This document shows, one piece after another, positions 31,901-46,500 of a stretch of 64,000 bases of DNA (positions are counted from its first letter, which is position 1; every line of letters begins with the position of its first letter). The notes beneath the pieces were generated by a model. It was not told the DNA's origin, did not search any database, and saw only the letters and a list, made by a program, of their open reading frames with translations. The DNA is from Dipylidium caninum (Eukaryota > Platyhelminthes > Cestoda > Cyclophyllidea > Dipylidiidae), in assembly GCA_017562135.1 (NCBI GenBank), contig QEYB01001522.1:496001-560000 (forward strand), given 5' to 3'. The position numbers and the translations under genes are program-made.

Positions 31901-34900
31901 ACTGGTCACCAAGTGGTTTGTCTCCGCGACGTCCCCACTTTTCCTTTTCCTTCGCGGTTGTCATTGCGTTGGGATGATCGATTTGGCCAAGTTACAAGCT
32001 TATGGTGGCTGTCAAAAGTAGAGTTTTCTCCAACACGTGGGCGAACGAATTATTATCTCGCAGCCATGCGCGCCGTCTCGGAGACCTTTTATTGCCTGTT
32101 AACGTGTCCAACCACTTATTCATGTGAAATGCAGTCCGACCCTTCAAGGTTTTACCACTGGAAGCCAAAGCACAGCCACGTTTGAGAGGTGGCTAAAGTG
32201 GGAACAAACGGCACTTTGTATTCGTACACTGAGTTAACAGCGGTCATTAGCGAGTGGCTGTTAAATGAGCCGGCACTGTGCTAAATGGCCTTTGGAAAGC
32301 GCCGCTTCAATGGGCATGAGCTGATCGACGTCATTTTTAAGTGGTGTAGGCGCATACAAAATGCTGGGACGTGCAACGTGTGGGTCGACCAACAATCGCC
32401 TATGGCCTAACGGCAATACAGCTTAGGTCTCCATCAAATGAACACTAATTAGGAAATAATCTCTAAGATTTATTGCACGAGGCTCCTCCAATGACTAACC
32501 GCTGCTCCTTTAACCGTCCACGTATCACGGCAGAAGCAGTTCGCACCAGCTAGTAAAACAGCCCACCAGCCTAAATTTCCAAACCGAACATTTTAACCGG
32601 GAGGAGGTGAGGGCGACAGGCGACCGCCTTCTTTCCGCTACGCACCGAAAGAGCGTCGGCCTCCGCGCCCATTCGCTTGCAATCCACGGCGCTACCAACG
32701 AGTGCAGGAAAGCGCGCTATTGTGAAGACCCCCAAGTCGGTGGCGTGGATCCAAGCAAGTAAAGATTTACAAGAGGAACATGTATACCGTCTGATAATAA
32801 AAATTGTGTATAACTCGGCTATTCGAAACGTTGGGATTAAAAAATGACCGAATTCGGACGGGAAAAGACACTAACTGGTGGTGCAGTATGCGCAACCTGA
32901 GAAAAGAAGTCGCGCATGTTTCCACTGAGACTAAATTAATACGAAGAAGTCCATCACGTACCCCGGACGATAAGTGGTCCTGCGGCAGATAGAAAATATC
33001 TTTTACGTGCAAGCGAGTCTCAACAAATGGTTGCCGTCCAGGTGATGGCTGTAGATCCCTTTGCCGAGACGAGATGCTGAACTCGCAGAGGACGACTTGC
33101 CCCCTTAATTTGGGGAGATATTAGGCGACGCTGATTAATCCTCTCCGTTCGACGATGTTATCTCAAACAAAGTCTTCCTTTCGGCCAGTCAAATTAGGTC
33201 GCCCACGGCTATTATCTTCGCAAACGTGAACTCATGATAGTAAAAAACGACATCTGGAGAAATGAGGGGGCGCGAAGTTCCAGACCATGGGTAGGAAACC
33301 CGCTGGAGACGTGAATCCTGCATATTCGGCTCAGGGTGCCAAGGCCGAATTATGCGAGAGCGAGTGAATTATTGTAGAGAATACAGCAATGAAAGTCGGA
33401 AAGGGCACTGATAAATGATCCTGCCTTAACGGCATAGGACATAAGAAGTGTCACAAAAACAGTCGAACGTTCCATTTGTGTAAATGGTAAAAAATGGTCA
33501 AAGGCACGCTGTATATACTTCCAGATTTAATTTATTATTTGGAGTTAACGTGCGTGCCACTAATGCTGCTGGATATTTCACATTTCACTAGGTTAGTTGC
33601 CACGTCATTGAGGACGGAGGTCGTACTCCCAGCTTTCGAGTTTTGCTGACGGATGACTGGATTTTCTTGAAAAGCCTCAGCAACTAGAACGACCTTAGAA
33701 GGCAAAGTGTATGCCTTCATTGTGAGAGTCTGCTCTTCCTCCAAGACGAAACGACTTCTAAGGTTTCCATTTTTAAGTTGAGTGAGCTCATAGGTGAGTC
33801 AGGCCTCTTTAGCATGCTGTCTCCATATTTATGGTGGGCGTCAACCCCAGAGTAGTCTGAGGAAGGCGGGCAGCTAATGCCACCAGTCACTGGCCGACAC
33901 TCCAGCTGAGCCGGCAAGCGCAGGTGCTTTTTTCTTGCCCTGGCAGTTGTCAAGACGCTTGGACGCGCTCCTCTTCATATCCGCGCCCAAATCCGAACAA
34001 GTAACACGTCGAAGTGACAGTTCACAAACTGTATACAATGCGCCGTCCGCGGTCTTAAGTGACAGAATGCACTTCGCATAGAACAAACACGTATATTTAG
34101 TTGATAAACTTCCTACACAGAGTTTATATTTTAAATACGACGATGAGTTGAAGATCGAGCGCGCCCCAAAGCCATCACCTCCGAATGCCTAACTTGTTGC
34201 AATATACTTTCTTAACACAAGCGAGCCTTCCGACGCCAGAATGTTAGTCCTCTCGCGGAGGAACTTACTGGTCCAGTATAATTTACTTCTGCCAATTCCA
34301 ACGTGTAGAGCACATTAGGGCAGTAGTAGGTTGCTATCGAGACAGTCGCGCTATTCGCCTGGCTGTCCGTGTTTGGCTCAAGACTTAGCTGGCAAGAAGC
34401 GGTCATGGCTTTCTAATTGCTACCACCGTGGCAAACGCGTGTGCCACGGAAAACGCCCACTCATGAGCCCATTCACCTGCCTTGTCACGGGCTGGCGTGC
34501 ACTCCAGGGGCTGAGTCTACGCCAAAGATCCACATCACAGAGACTTAAGAACACGCTCCAATTATCCTTCTATTTTTAACCTTCGGGAAGAGGTATGTCC
34601 CACGAGCATAAAACTGCCGCGGTTCAAGAGCTTCTGCCATGGCTTTTGCGTCTTAGGACATATTGCAGTACCCGGTCTCAACAGTTTAATTTTCGACTCG
34701 CTGATAACGACATGAGAGCTGGAGGAGTAACCTACGTTCGGGCTCTAGTTTTCCCATGTCAACCAAGTTAAGCCTTCGCTAAAGTTTCTGTCTTGGTGCA
34801 ATGAGCGTCGTCCTAAGGCAGAAGTTTATTTCGACGCGCCGGTCCAGCCCCTCGCCGAGACCGGATACGCGAGGTGGCCGTTCGCCATGCTCTAGCGGCC

Positions 34901-37900
34901 ATTTGGTCCTCTATGTAAGGGAGGTCTAACTACTTCAACTGCAGTTCTGAGTTTTGCGATTTGCTGTTGCCTACGTGGGCAAGGTCAACTAACATTAGTA
35001 TTCATGTACAATGCGCCATTTCTGAGGAAAAAATTCTGGTAGCAGTTTAACTTGGTTGCCAACACATCAAGTTACAGAGCAGAACGTCATGTAGGGTCAA
35101 TAGGAGAGCAACAGTAAAAGGAACAGCACGGTAGAGGAATGTCGATGAAGGGGAAGATTACAACCTTCGTGCGCCAAACGACGGGTTTGAAAACAGCAGG
35201 ATGAGACAATGTTAGATGGATTCCTTATGGAAGCTGTGCTTCCGATCTGGAGGGTCACAGGTCTTAATAACTCCATTAGGAGGCCTAGACGAACTGCCGG
35301 TGAGATCGGCGGTTGAGTCTGGCCGGCGGATGACGTTCATGCGCTGATGAGTGAAGGCTGGGATCTTGGCGACACTGGAGCAGATTTGCGAGGGCGGAAG
35401 ATGACGAGACGATGCATTTTTGTGGAGTCTGCATCCGAAGTACTTCTACATATTTTTATCTTCGTCAGATGTGATAAATGAATGAACTAACGCTTCAGAC
35501 GACGAAGGGGCGGAGCGACGTGGTTCACCAGGCGGAGTGAAGGCTCTAACTAAGATGTTGCCTACAATCTTTCGGCCAACAGACAACCTCCCTCACCCCA
35601 CCCTAGCCCACTTCCCCACCTCCGGGAGGTGAGGCTCTTCTATTGTCGTTACGTCGATGTAGACTGACGCTTCATTGCAAGACACGCAACATAACCTCAC
35701 CATGAATCGAAGGTGCTGCATCTAAGCTCACGTAACATTTCTTGTCTGTGGCGATTTTCAGACTTAAGTTCCAAACACACTCAGCTGTTAATTTATTTCT
35801 TACGGAGAAATTGTTTCACCTGTGTTTTGACTCCTCAGGAATCAGGACATACTGTTATCGGAAACCCTCGTTTCGACCACTCTCGTAACCCAACCGTTTT
35901 CTGCGTCAGATTAAGTTGCAAATGGAAAAGGGACAAACTTAATTTAATCCGAGTCAGCAGCATGGATCATGCGCTACCAGCCGCAGGAATGAACCTCAGA
36001 CTGCAAATAAGTTGTGAAGGAGATGAGCCCTGTCCACCGGCTTCCCATGAAAGTGGTCCTGCATGGTGAAAACGAAGACACCGGTGCAATAACTGGGCTT
36101 CCATTTGTTCATTGTGCCAAGCGAACGACATCGCTATCGCCAAACCAAGCCAACTGATAATTCATGCCACTCGTGAATTTGTATTTCCCCTCCTCGCCCA
36201 TTCCATGGACCTGACGGGTCTACCCCGAATGCTTTTAGATCGTCATGAGAATTACTTTAGCCGACTTGGGCGAGTGCACAAAAAACGACGCTCGAAGGCC
36301 GTTTTGCGCGTGTATCTAAGTACCTGTCAGAATCACTTCTTCTTCATATTCGTCAGTCACTTGCTAATCAAATAGCCTTCTGTTAAAATCATCCCTTGTA
36401 GAGGAGTTATAATCCTGACTGCCAGAGAGCGGCTACATTGCGCAGTATTCGTGCAGTGTCCGCAGAGTTAGTTTGGCCTTAAGAGTTATGCTGCGCTGCA
36501 GGGCTGCGTTGTACACAGCAAGTGGGGTAAATAACACAGTTTTCACTTAACTGGAGGTGTTTTTGGTCACACGCTCTCGAGGCGGCGGAATCTCATGCGA
36601 CTCTCCGCGTGTCGTAGCCAAAGTCTTCAACGGAGATACCAGTTTTGTGTATGTGCCCTCGGAGGTCCGGTTCCATCTTCTACTCCCCACACCCATTCGC
36701 TCTTGTCCTAGGCCAAGCAAAACAGCGTCGTCCAAGCCCGTTTTTGACGTTTCTACAGCATATTATCTGCCATTCGAGGCGGCCTATGGGCCTGGCATAC
36801 TCTAGAGATTTCATGCATCGTTTCGCCGTTTCGAATACTAAAATTAGATTGTCTTATTAGACATTTCTGCAGCAAACACTCTCTGAAACTGGTCAATCTG
36901 TTTAAGTCGGATCATTTTCTTCTTAGAGGGTGCATAATTTGCTACCCCCTACCGAGGGTAGAGCCTTCATTAATAATATTTAAGGGGAGGAAAGTCACAA
37001 AGTTGTTCGCTACCTCGAAAAAGACCCTGGCGGCTGTGTTGATTCGATTGCAATTTTTCGCTCACATCAACAATTGTTGGGGTAATGTAACTTTAATGAG
37101 ATGGAACAGGAGCTTGGGCCCCGCGATTTATTCAAGTTACACAATTTTCATGGTGAAATGGAATTCTGCCCATTTCTTTGTCACATGTCCTGCATCCCTG
37201 AACTCCCTCCTTGAGCAAAGCTAGATAAATGCAGAGAGTACCACCTATGTAAGGCGATAAAGCTAGCTGACGACTTTCCCGTGTTTGATTGAAAATAGCC
37301 CCGCCGTTTCCTTCGTCAGTGGAGTAAGTGAACCACGAGAAGGCAAAAGGGATGCGATTTCGCGGCTTCGGGTACGTCGAGTATGCAGACAGCTAAACGC
37401 CCCATCTTGCGACTACGACGATGACATGCCGCCCCGGAAACCGGCTCTAGCGAGAGCGTTCGGCCAAAGTGGACTACGCGGCGAGAGATGAAAAACGCAG
37501 GCTTTAGGTTTGCCTAAATGTCGTCCATTCACTCCTTCTAGCAAAAATTCTGGAGGCAGTTGTGTTAAAAACAGTTTCCTATTGGATAAGTTGGCTTCCC
37601 ACCGAAAGGCCAAACGGAAAATCGCTGATCTCCAAGCATTATTTTGCAACAATAATTAAACAAACGAAATGCCCTACTACGGGTTTGTCACCCGAGGTGG
37701 CACCTCTCACGGTGAGCGTGGTGGTGTCGCACACAGACGCACTTTGAGACTTGGCAAAAGTAAGGTCCGAGGTAATTTGTTTCTTGTTGGGAACAAGTGA
37801 TTTCCCTGCGCACAGAGGCTCAAACGAACGAACTGGGTTATGAGGAAGACAAATTGCACCCCCACAGCCATTGTGGTCCACTCTAACTTTTGTATTTGGT

Positions 37901-40558
37901 CAGGTAATTTCAACTGCACATGAATTTGGATTCCTTCGAGTGTATTAACACGTGCAAGTCCATTCACATCCATTTGAAGCTGCAACAATGCGCATGTTTT
38001 CAAGATAGCCCCATTAGTAGCGTTGGACCTACATATTTTAACAAAATTTCAGCGCTTATTCATCAACTATACGCTGACTTTTTTAGCCCACCGTCTACCC
38101 TTTACCTCGAGCCTCAAAACATTCCGAATGAAACGCAGCCCTCTTCTTCTCTGCTTCGGCAACGGCAGCTGAAATAGGGGTTAATTTTACAGAGACTAGT
38201 CCACTGAAAGGAAGCAGTCTTTCTTCGCTTTTAAGGAAGGTAGTGGCTGGACATGGTGTATCTTAACAACATTTTCACGTTTTATAGGCTACGATTGGGG
38301 CTCTTCTGTCTTTAGTATCCTGTTTGTGCTAGGGGATTTGATTATTTATTTATTTAGAGTACTACAATTCGGCCTGATAAGTGATCTTGCATTTAGTGTG
38401 ATGATCCCCAAGAGAAGCGTTTCACAATGCAATAGATTTTGTAGACCTATCAAAAATTAAGTGTCACTTCTTCTTGAGAGGCCCAAATGCAGAGAAACAG
38501 TTTTATTCGAGTTTATCGAAAGGTTGTTCCCACAGCAAAGGGGCTCAGACGAGAACTGTGCTTGTGTGGGTGCCCTGGTCAGCCCGCCGGGCAGCCTTCC
38601 TCATGCTCAATCACACTCACCTGTCGCCACCACTCTCATCTATTCCGTTCTAAATAATAGGTTCCAAAACCTAGAATAGCGTGATGCTCCAGAGTAGGGA
38701 AGAAATTCCCCAAACAAATCTGCTTTTCAAATAGGCGCCTGATTGGTTGTCATTTCGCCTTATCTCGCCCCATCCATCAATCATGCGGCAGATCAGATGG
38801 ACACAGCCTGAAGGCCAACAGAGAAGGGCCGTTGTTTTTTCCAATTTATATTTCTTCTGCTTAGACGCAGAGAAGACGGGTAGGTGAATTCTGCTCTTCA
38901 GTTACGCTGGCCAGCTGCCCCAGATGGCCCATTTGCAGAAAGGCTTGTTAGTTCCACAAAAACTCCTTCGCCGCCCCAAGGCTTGAAGTAGTGCTGGTGA
39001 AGGGTACCGAGGCTTGTTGAACGATTCGAAGAGCATCAAAGCCAAGTGTATCACGAAGGTTTCAACAGGAACTGTTGAATGAGGCACTTTACACTGGCAT
39101 AGCAGCGTTTTTTCTAAAGACAATTTTTCTCACGACGCCGCTTCATCCTGGTTTTTATTTGTTCACTTCATCATAGAAAACCAAGCACATTTTGAACAAA
39201 AGGAACATGTTAGCAACTAACACTTCCACGTGACCCATTTTAAAAAAGTTAATTTACCGCGCACAGTATGTCCCAGTCTCATTGTCGTGGTGTGCAGCGC
39301 TGGACGAGTTGTAGGAGCGCCAAATGGGCGCCGCACAGCACCTGTGCCTGCACAGGCCGGTTGCAGCCTCTCGCTTCCCAACGCTTTGGCCGCCGAATGC
39401 GATGGCAGCAGTTCCCCGCCATCGGAGTCAATGTAATTTCCACGCGTACATAGCCGGAGCAGTTTGCTCAGCCTCCCTGTTTACATCCTCTGTGCTAATT
39501 GCCTTTTGCACAAGTTAAGCTAAGTTTCAAGTCCTCAACTTAAGTGTTTGGTGGGCTTCCTGTCTCTCCATGAAAAATTATTCTATATTGCGCTCAAATA
39601 GTATATTTCCTAGTAGATAACTTCCAAGTGTTAAACTTACTTGCACCGCATGACGCTGTCGCAATTTGCATATTAATCGCGGAGTTCAGCGTGAGAAATG
39701 ATGGACCTTTCAAAAACAAGGAATTTGGGCAGACACATTAATTTTGGCGACACAGGGTACTTCAGATAGGCTGTATGGAGATTCGCAAGAGGATCGGCTC
39801 GAGTGATGCGTTTCTCCTGAGCCCCCCAAGGGGGTGAAAGTGTCTCCAAGTTCCCCGAACCACCCTGAATAGCCCCGATAAAGTACATGTGCCAGCCCAA
39901 CACGCGGTTCCACGAGTACACCGCACATTCACACCTCATGAGCACCTCCATGTTGTCCCTCCCTTTATACCGAGGCGTCAATGGCCAGTTTCTACGCACC
40001 AGAAGAACGAGTGACTGCTACAACTTTCAACATAAACCAAATCAGCAGGGCAGATAGCTGGAATCAGTTTTTGTCATTTGTGATATAATTCATAGATGGG
40101 CAGACAGGCGGATGTATATATAAGTTCCAAAGTGTTTTTACAACAGACTGCATCATCAAACGTAGTGTCTAGATTGTTTGGTGTAAATTTCACACAGTAA
40201 AGTTCCGCGAGGCTTAGGTTACGTTAGGGGAAGGGGAAGAGAGAAGAGGAGTGGCATCGAACTGGATGGCTCAAGTGATCACTTAGAAGAGATTTAAGGC
40301 GACAAATACAGTACACAAATGAAGGGCGCCCCTAACACATCGGACATGTCTCAAGGGCATATACGTCAGTCGTCGATTTGACGGGAGGGGGACAGACGTG
40401 GGGAACAATTTACAGGCGGAGGGAGCCCGCGAACCCATGCTGGCAGGAATGAGTACGCGGAATGTGACAATGTGGCCAAAAAGAAGAGGGAGGAGGGAAG
40501 AGGAGAGGAGAGATGGAGGCGCAGAAGGATGAGTCGGGTGAAGGCGAGAACGCGTCTT
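25932..40558. other. 14.6-kb intergenic region between convergent genes
   Basis: It lies between the 3' end of the RNF20-like gene (+) and the 3' end of the membrane-protein gene (-). ORFs are short, frequent on both strands and without recognised motifs, as expected by chance at this base composition. T runs are far fewer than in the first 26 kb. I see no tRNA, rRNA, transposon protein or long repeat. Very diverged or very short exons cannot be excluded by eye. Confidence 0.6.
40478..40513. repeat. pure purine tract (pyrimidine tract on the - strand)
   Basis: Thirty-six consecutive A/G bases, with more purine-rich sequence after a single T. It lies within 90 bases of the stop codon of the - strand membrane-protein gene, so it would be a CU-rich element in that gene's 3' UTR if transcribed. 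Confidence 0.7.
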
Positions 40559-43500
40559 CTAGTGAGCCAAAGCGTCAGTCCAGGTTCTCAATGGCGTGTC
40601 GCTGTTACCCTCGTAGGTGTAGTTCTGTTCCACTCCCTCGGTTAGTGGATGAGCGAGGATGTGTGAAGTAAGACCGCCTCCAGGTCGGCGAATGGTGTCC
40701 TCCAGAGGCACCTCGCCTCCGTTGAGGAATCCATTGCGTCTCTTGTAGTCGGCAGGAGAGTTGCTGCTCGCCTGCTTCGGGCTCAGAAGGGAATCAGTAG
40801 GAAGGACTTTGACAGCTCCACTCAAGTTGCTGGGATTCGTGGATGGAACGAAGGAGGACTGCTGAAGATGACCCCCATAAGTCCAGGATTGATCGAGCTT
40901 CGATGCGGTCGTCTGTTTGCCGTTTAAGTCATAAAATCCGGCTGGGGGCGTGATGCTCGTCAATTCACTATGCTGAGCGAACGTGTCGCCCATATCTCCC
41001 ATGCCTTGCTCGTACAGACCACCGTTCATGCCTGGATCAGAAACAGAAGCTCCAAGTCAACCCCACCCGCGATAAGGCCAGCAGAGCCGATGCCAATTAA
41101 GGCTCCTCCAAACATCATACTTAAGCGTGTGTAAGATCATTGGAGAAAGTATTTCCGTTGAAAAATGCATGATGTCTGTGGCAGAAACAAGCCAAAATAA
41201 ACTGTGGAATTGCTAATGAGTATAGCCAGATTAGAGTCTGTGAATGCACTAATCTTGGGCACTTTACCAATCAAGGATCGCATAGTAGGGTGGTGTCATC
41301 TACTGAGCACCGCAGAACAATGCCCCTGGTCAGTGACGAGACCACTAACATAACTTGACTTTAGGATTTTTTGCAAAAATGCACATTTCGAAAGCTAACT
41401 AGTGTGGTATTTGTGTGTTGTTAGAAAAATAAAATCCACGAAACGTTGAGCGAGCGTTATGCTGTATGGATTTACAGACTCGAGCACAATTTTCACGTTT
41501 ATGAGCGTAATCATTTGAACGAGCACCGAAAATTTCAATAGACTTCGAGTCATCTTGGCTGATCGTATACCTACCACGCAACTCAACAGGTTGTGCAGTG
41601 ATTCCATTGTGATCAAAGCCATTTTGACCAGAATTATGGCCATCCTCGAAGCGCATTGGACTTCCCGGATGCCCGTCCGTGGGTCCACTATCGCCCTGCC
41701 CCGAGACGGCTCCCACGTAACTCTGCATGCAGGTGCTGGCTGTTGCGCTCGACGGATTCGCATTAAATGCATACGCAGTAGCGGGTTGTCCAGACGATCG
41801 TGAGGGCTGGTTTCGCAAAGCTGAAGGTCCACTTCCAACACCAGACGGCACCGTGTGTTCAGAAAGGGAGGATCCGTCGCTATGACTTCGCCACATCGCG
41901 TCTTTGGAGACCATACTTTTTTGGAAGGACATTGGATGCTGGGGCCAGTTGTCGCCAGTGTATGCTTGGCCCGGAGCGTACATTTGATGGGAAGGGGGAG
42001 CGCCGGAGTTCTGGGTCCCCAACATCTTCTCATTTGGCGCCAATGTGACGTACAACTGATTGAGAGGCGTCTTGGTGCTGTTCGAAAAGGCCCACGAGCG
42101 CCCAACGCTGGGATACGTGAGAACTGAGCCGTTGGTCTGGGCCCCGATAGGCCCGCACACAGCCGCGTCAGCGGCGGCCTGACGAATCGCGTCGGGCGTA
42201 CACTTGCAACCGAAACGGCAGGTGCCGCGACAGCGTTTGCGTCGGTAGCTGCGTTTTGTACGACACATCCAAATGCAGGTGCAAACGAGGGTAATGAAAA
42301 GGATGAAGGAGACGCAGGCCAAGACCAGGGTGGCAATGACCCAGAGGCGAGGCGAGCTGTTGGCCATAATCGCCTCCCAAAAGTTGGGTGGATGCTTCTG
42401 TGTCGAATCGACACCAGTTAACTTGTCACTGCCATGATGCCCCGTCGCGGGAAACAAACTGTCAATCGAGGCATGGGAACGCGGAAGGGGTGTTGTTTTA
42501 ACTGCAGTGGCCGCGGAGGGCGTTGTGGCGGTGGTAGTGGTGGTGGTGGTAGTCAACTCTGGACACCTGTGTGACTGAACACACACTGCTTGCTCTGCTG
42601 ACTTGGCCGTTTCGATCAGGAGGAAGGGAGGAGCACCGGGATTCGAGGTCATGAAACTCGCTGAGAGTGCAAAATCAGGGAAAGAGTCGCTAAGCATGAA
42701 TGACGGGGTCTCCCTTTGTTTGCGGCTGTTATAGAGCTGAAATGGGAAAAACGAAGGAACTAAACTTTTCACTTAATCTGGTATGTGCAACAATAGATTT
42801 GTAAATCACTAGTGGGTGACGGGGTTTCGATCACCGATTTTTACTTTCAGAATATAAGGAAAAGCTTCACAAGCAAACTACGGAAAAGGGGTGTAGCTGC
42901 TAGCTCTCGCCCTCGGCCCTGAACGCATTTCACGCCTGACTTGCTAGTCGCATCAAATGGCAAATCATATGCCTCGGGCACATGACGATTTAATGGCGCT
43001 AATAAATTTTCGAAATTTTATTGCTAACAAGTGGAACAGAAGAAAAGACAATTCGCGTGCCCAACGACCACGTTATCGTAAAAGAAACCGCACTTGACGA
43101 AATTTCGAAAAGGTGCCCGATAGGTGACAAACATCGTGCAGGCGGCTGGGCCGCCTAAATCCAACTCAAAACCCGATTTTCACCCTCTTCAGACGGGATT
43201 CACGTATTTAAGCGCCAGAGTTCTTGGCAAATGCGGTGAAAGTAAAGGGACTACGTTGGCGTTCCGCAGAGAAAAGGTTCATTTGAGCAAGTCCATCAGC
43301 AAATGTGAAAGCTGGCTGAAACTGATGGGCTTTTCTATGCCCCATTAAGCCATTGTTTTGCCAAAACACAAATAAGTGGGATGGCATACTGACACTCCGC
43401 GTTTAGACAAGAAACGACTAATGGACCAACCGGCCCCACTCCTTTTAACGAACGACCTCCCTACACGAGGAGTTGCGGTTCCCAAGCGCAACTGTATTTT

Positions 43501-46500
43501 CTACTGTTGGAAGTTGAGCGAATCGCGGGAAGGATGGTAACTAGAGCGATCACCCACTGTGGAGAAGTGCTGCGACCGTCTAACATTATCGCAGGATGGG
43601 AGCAGATGCAAAAGTGCGAGCCGCGCTTCTCCTCTGAGAACATGGCAAGTCCAAAACCAGACCTAGTAAAAATACGTGGACTCTGTGCCTAGCCGATGGC
43701 TATTTGAGCCAGGAGAGTCGAGCAGAAATTTTCAGAGTCGTCGAGACGCCTGCAGCATCAGGGCGGTTGTCGTTTGGGGCGTTAACCTGTTGGTTACCGA
43801 CATGGACGTTCTGTATGTCAGCGAAGCTAGCGAAGCCCTGTAGAAAGTTGACTCCAACAGACTGGCTTCGAACAGTCGTGGACTGACTTGCGAGTAGTAT
43901 ATGAAGGCAATTGGCGCATTCGGCCACAAATCCCATGTCGTCGTTGCAGACTTCACAAATAGCCACCACTGGGCATTGAAAAACGAATCTGTGGTTAGCA
44001 AGGCCTTCAAACATCCAGCCATCGTGGTTTGAAAACTCGCGGATACGCGATACGCATTGGAGAAAAAGCGGAGGAAGACATTTTAGCAATATGAATCGCT
44101 TGGTCCTGTGTAGACGTCTGCCCACACTTATAATCGCAACGAAGCCCCACTCGTTCAGGTGGGAAACAACTATGGCAAAATAATCTTGTTCATATTTTCA
44201 TCGCATTGAAAATTCATCTCGCTGTCCTGGCGCCATTGTCTCGTTTGCAAAAAACGAGCACGCAGCCTCCGACCTGCTCTCCGCGCGAGGGCTGGCTACG
44301 CCACTAACGGTTGAATTCCATCTAAATAACTCAAATTAAGACAGCTCCCCAGTGATGAGACCGCTCTACTGCTAATTAAGCCCAAATTGAACACAAAACC
44401 GATATAACAGTTAATGTGTTCTCTGGTGCTTCGTTAATGAACATGATGGGCGCTTGAGCGAGTTGCACTGCCGTAGTGCCGCAATTACGGAGGAGTGCAG
44501 TATTGCAGACATAATTGCAAATGTGGCGCCCGAAAATGACGTTTTGGGTGAGGACGGGTGAGTGAAAGCGCGTTAACAGTGTGTCTATGGATGCCAGCGA
44601 GGTCCATGTTGGTAGTTGGAGTCTCGCGGTGTCTACGCACCTACGCTCCAGTCGTGTCACGAGAAAAAAAACCGAGTGCCATCGGTGATGGCCACGATTT
44701 TGAATGGCGTGATGACGGATACACTCGGCGTCAGTGGATACTGGGAGCTTGAAAAATCGCCCAATCTCTCGCAGCAAAAACAAGTCTTGTGTATTAATAT
44801 GCATGAGCTATTCAACTCTTGTTTGCATTGGTTCAGCAAGTATAAATAAGCCTCCAGTAATGGGGAGAAGGTTAACCCGTACCAACAAGAGTGTCAGCAA
44901 AGAACCGGCAATCGGCGGTGGCGTTTTCGAAACTCCCTTGGTCAGGAAGGAGGGAATACAAATGTCGAATGCCTACTTGCAAGATGAGATGCGAATCTCA
45001 CTCCTCCTCCTGCTATATAAGGCTAGAAATGCTGTGACAGCTCAAGTCGCACATTGCAAAAGACAGTTACTTCGAGCGAGAAGCAGTCAAGTAAAAGGCA
45101 AGCAATCCACCACAAAAGCGCCACAGTTTGAGCGATTCACCATCCAATGACTCGCCTAGTGGGAACGAAGTCCTCATTCGTGATGCAGTCAGGGTCTGCC
45201 TTAAATTCGAGATACCCCGGAGAAATAAGGGTCAGCTTTCAATTATAGCTGATAATGTTGCTGGGGTCAGTTAACTTTTTACGACGCTGCCGTGTGAATC
45301 TGTTGCCGGGTATTTTAACGCCTTTCCTTATGCGTGTTTCATCCGAAGCGAGCGTAACGTCGAGGTCAGCGTGATGACTGGCCGTTTTCGTTGCAAATAC
45401 GGTCTTAGCGGGGCAGCTGTCGCGATAATAAGACAAAAGCCGCCTCCAGTCGAGCGGAGGTGGCCGCCGCCTCGTCGAGTCGGAGTTGCGTGTTGTGTGA
45501 GCACGTGATTGGGAGCACTTGGCCCCGTCGAGAACGATGCGCCTACGAGGCGTGCCGGAGGACTTCAGCGCCCCGTTACTCATGTCGTCAGTTTATTACC
45601 CTGATGCCTCGAAATACATCGACGCTGAGAACACGAATTTCATGACCCGGAGCCTGACTACTCCAGTCTGCTTTTATGGTGTAAGCAACACAAAAACCGG
45701 ACTACTCTTTTAGCTCGCCAGTAGACTCGACAAACATGGCCACAATGAAAGCATTGTTTATAGAGTTTGACCTAACAGATCGACCTCTGTGGGATGATTA
45801 ACATCAGGCGAAATCGCATAAATATGCATTTACTTTTGATTTTGGTTATGTAGTGGAGTTGCCGCGGCTGCATACTGCAAGAAATGAGTGGGTTGCAGAA
45901 GTAGCGCTTAACAGGGGAGAAATAAATCGCTGTTGTGCACGAACACAGGGTAGTCAGGAAGTCTTGGTGGCCGATATATTAGCGGCCTCTTACCTCCTAT
46001 CTACTCCTCGCGTCCACATACTGTTTCGCAAAACAAGAATGACTTTTTACGCTTGGAGGAAGTTCGGGTGGTGATCAACATGCCCGAAAAAAGTTTCGAC
46101 GACCTCAGGGAGAAGACTAAGCAAAGGCGACGCACCCGCACGGCCGCTGGATTCGCGCGCGGCCTCGCACCAGAGGACCTTCGCTCCACGCCACACCCTG
46201 CCTCGGGTCGGGGCATCACCACACTAAATTGGCGTTTTCGTGGGCAGACGTCAACCGCAGTTATTTGTGTGACCGATCCCCACTGATACAAAACTAGCAC
46301 TCCATAGACGTCGCCTTCTTTACTTGTAAAAAACCGATCAGGGTAAAATACTTGCATAACGGGGAGAGGACAGCCACAATACTCGATTTTAGATTACAAA
46401 TGAAGACGGGACGGAAAAGGAGGATTCTGGTTGAATGAACTCAACAACTGGAACTTAGTGTGGGAATACGGCGCTCGAACAGAAAGGTACAAAGGCCACG

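Noticed and set aside
41395..42414. 339-codon ORF on the - strand overlapping the membrane-protein exon in another frame
   Set aside because: It is Ser/Arg/Pro-rich with no domain and looks like the out-of-frame shadow of a GC-rich coding exon. The other frame has a membrane segment, sequons and fitting splice sites.
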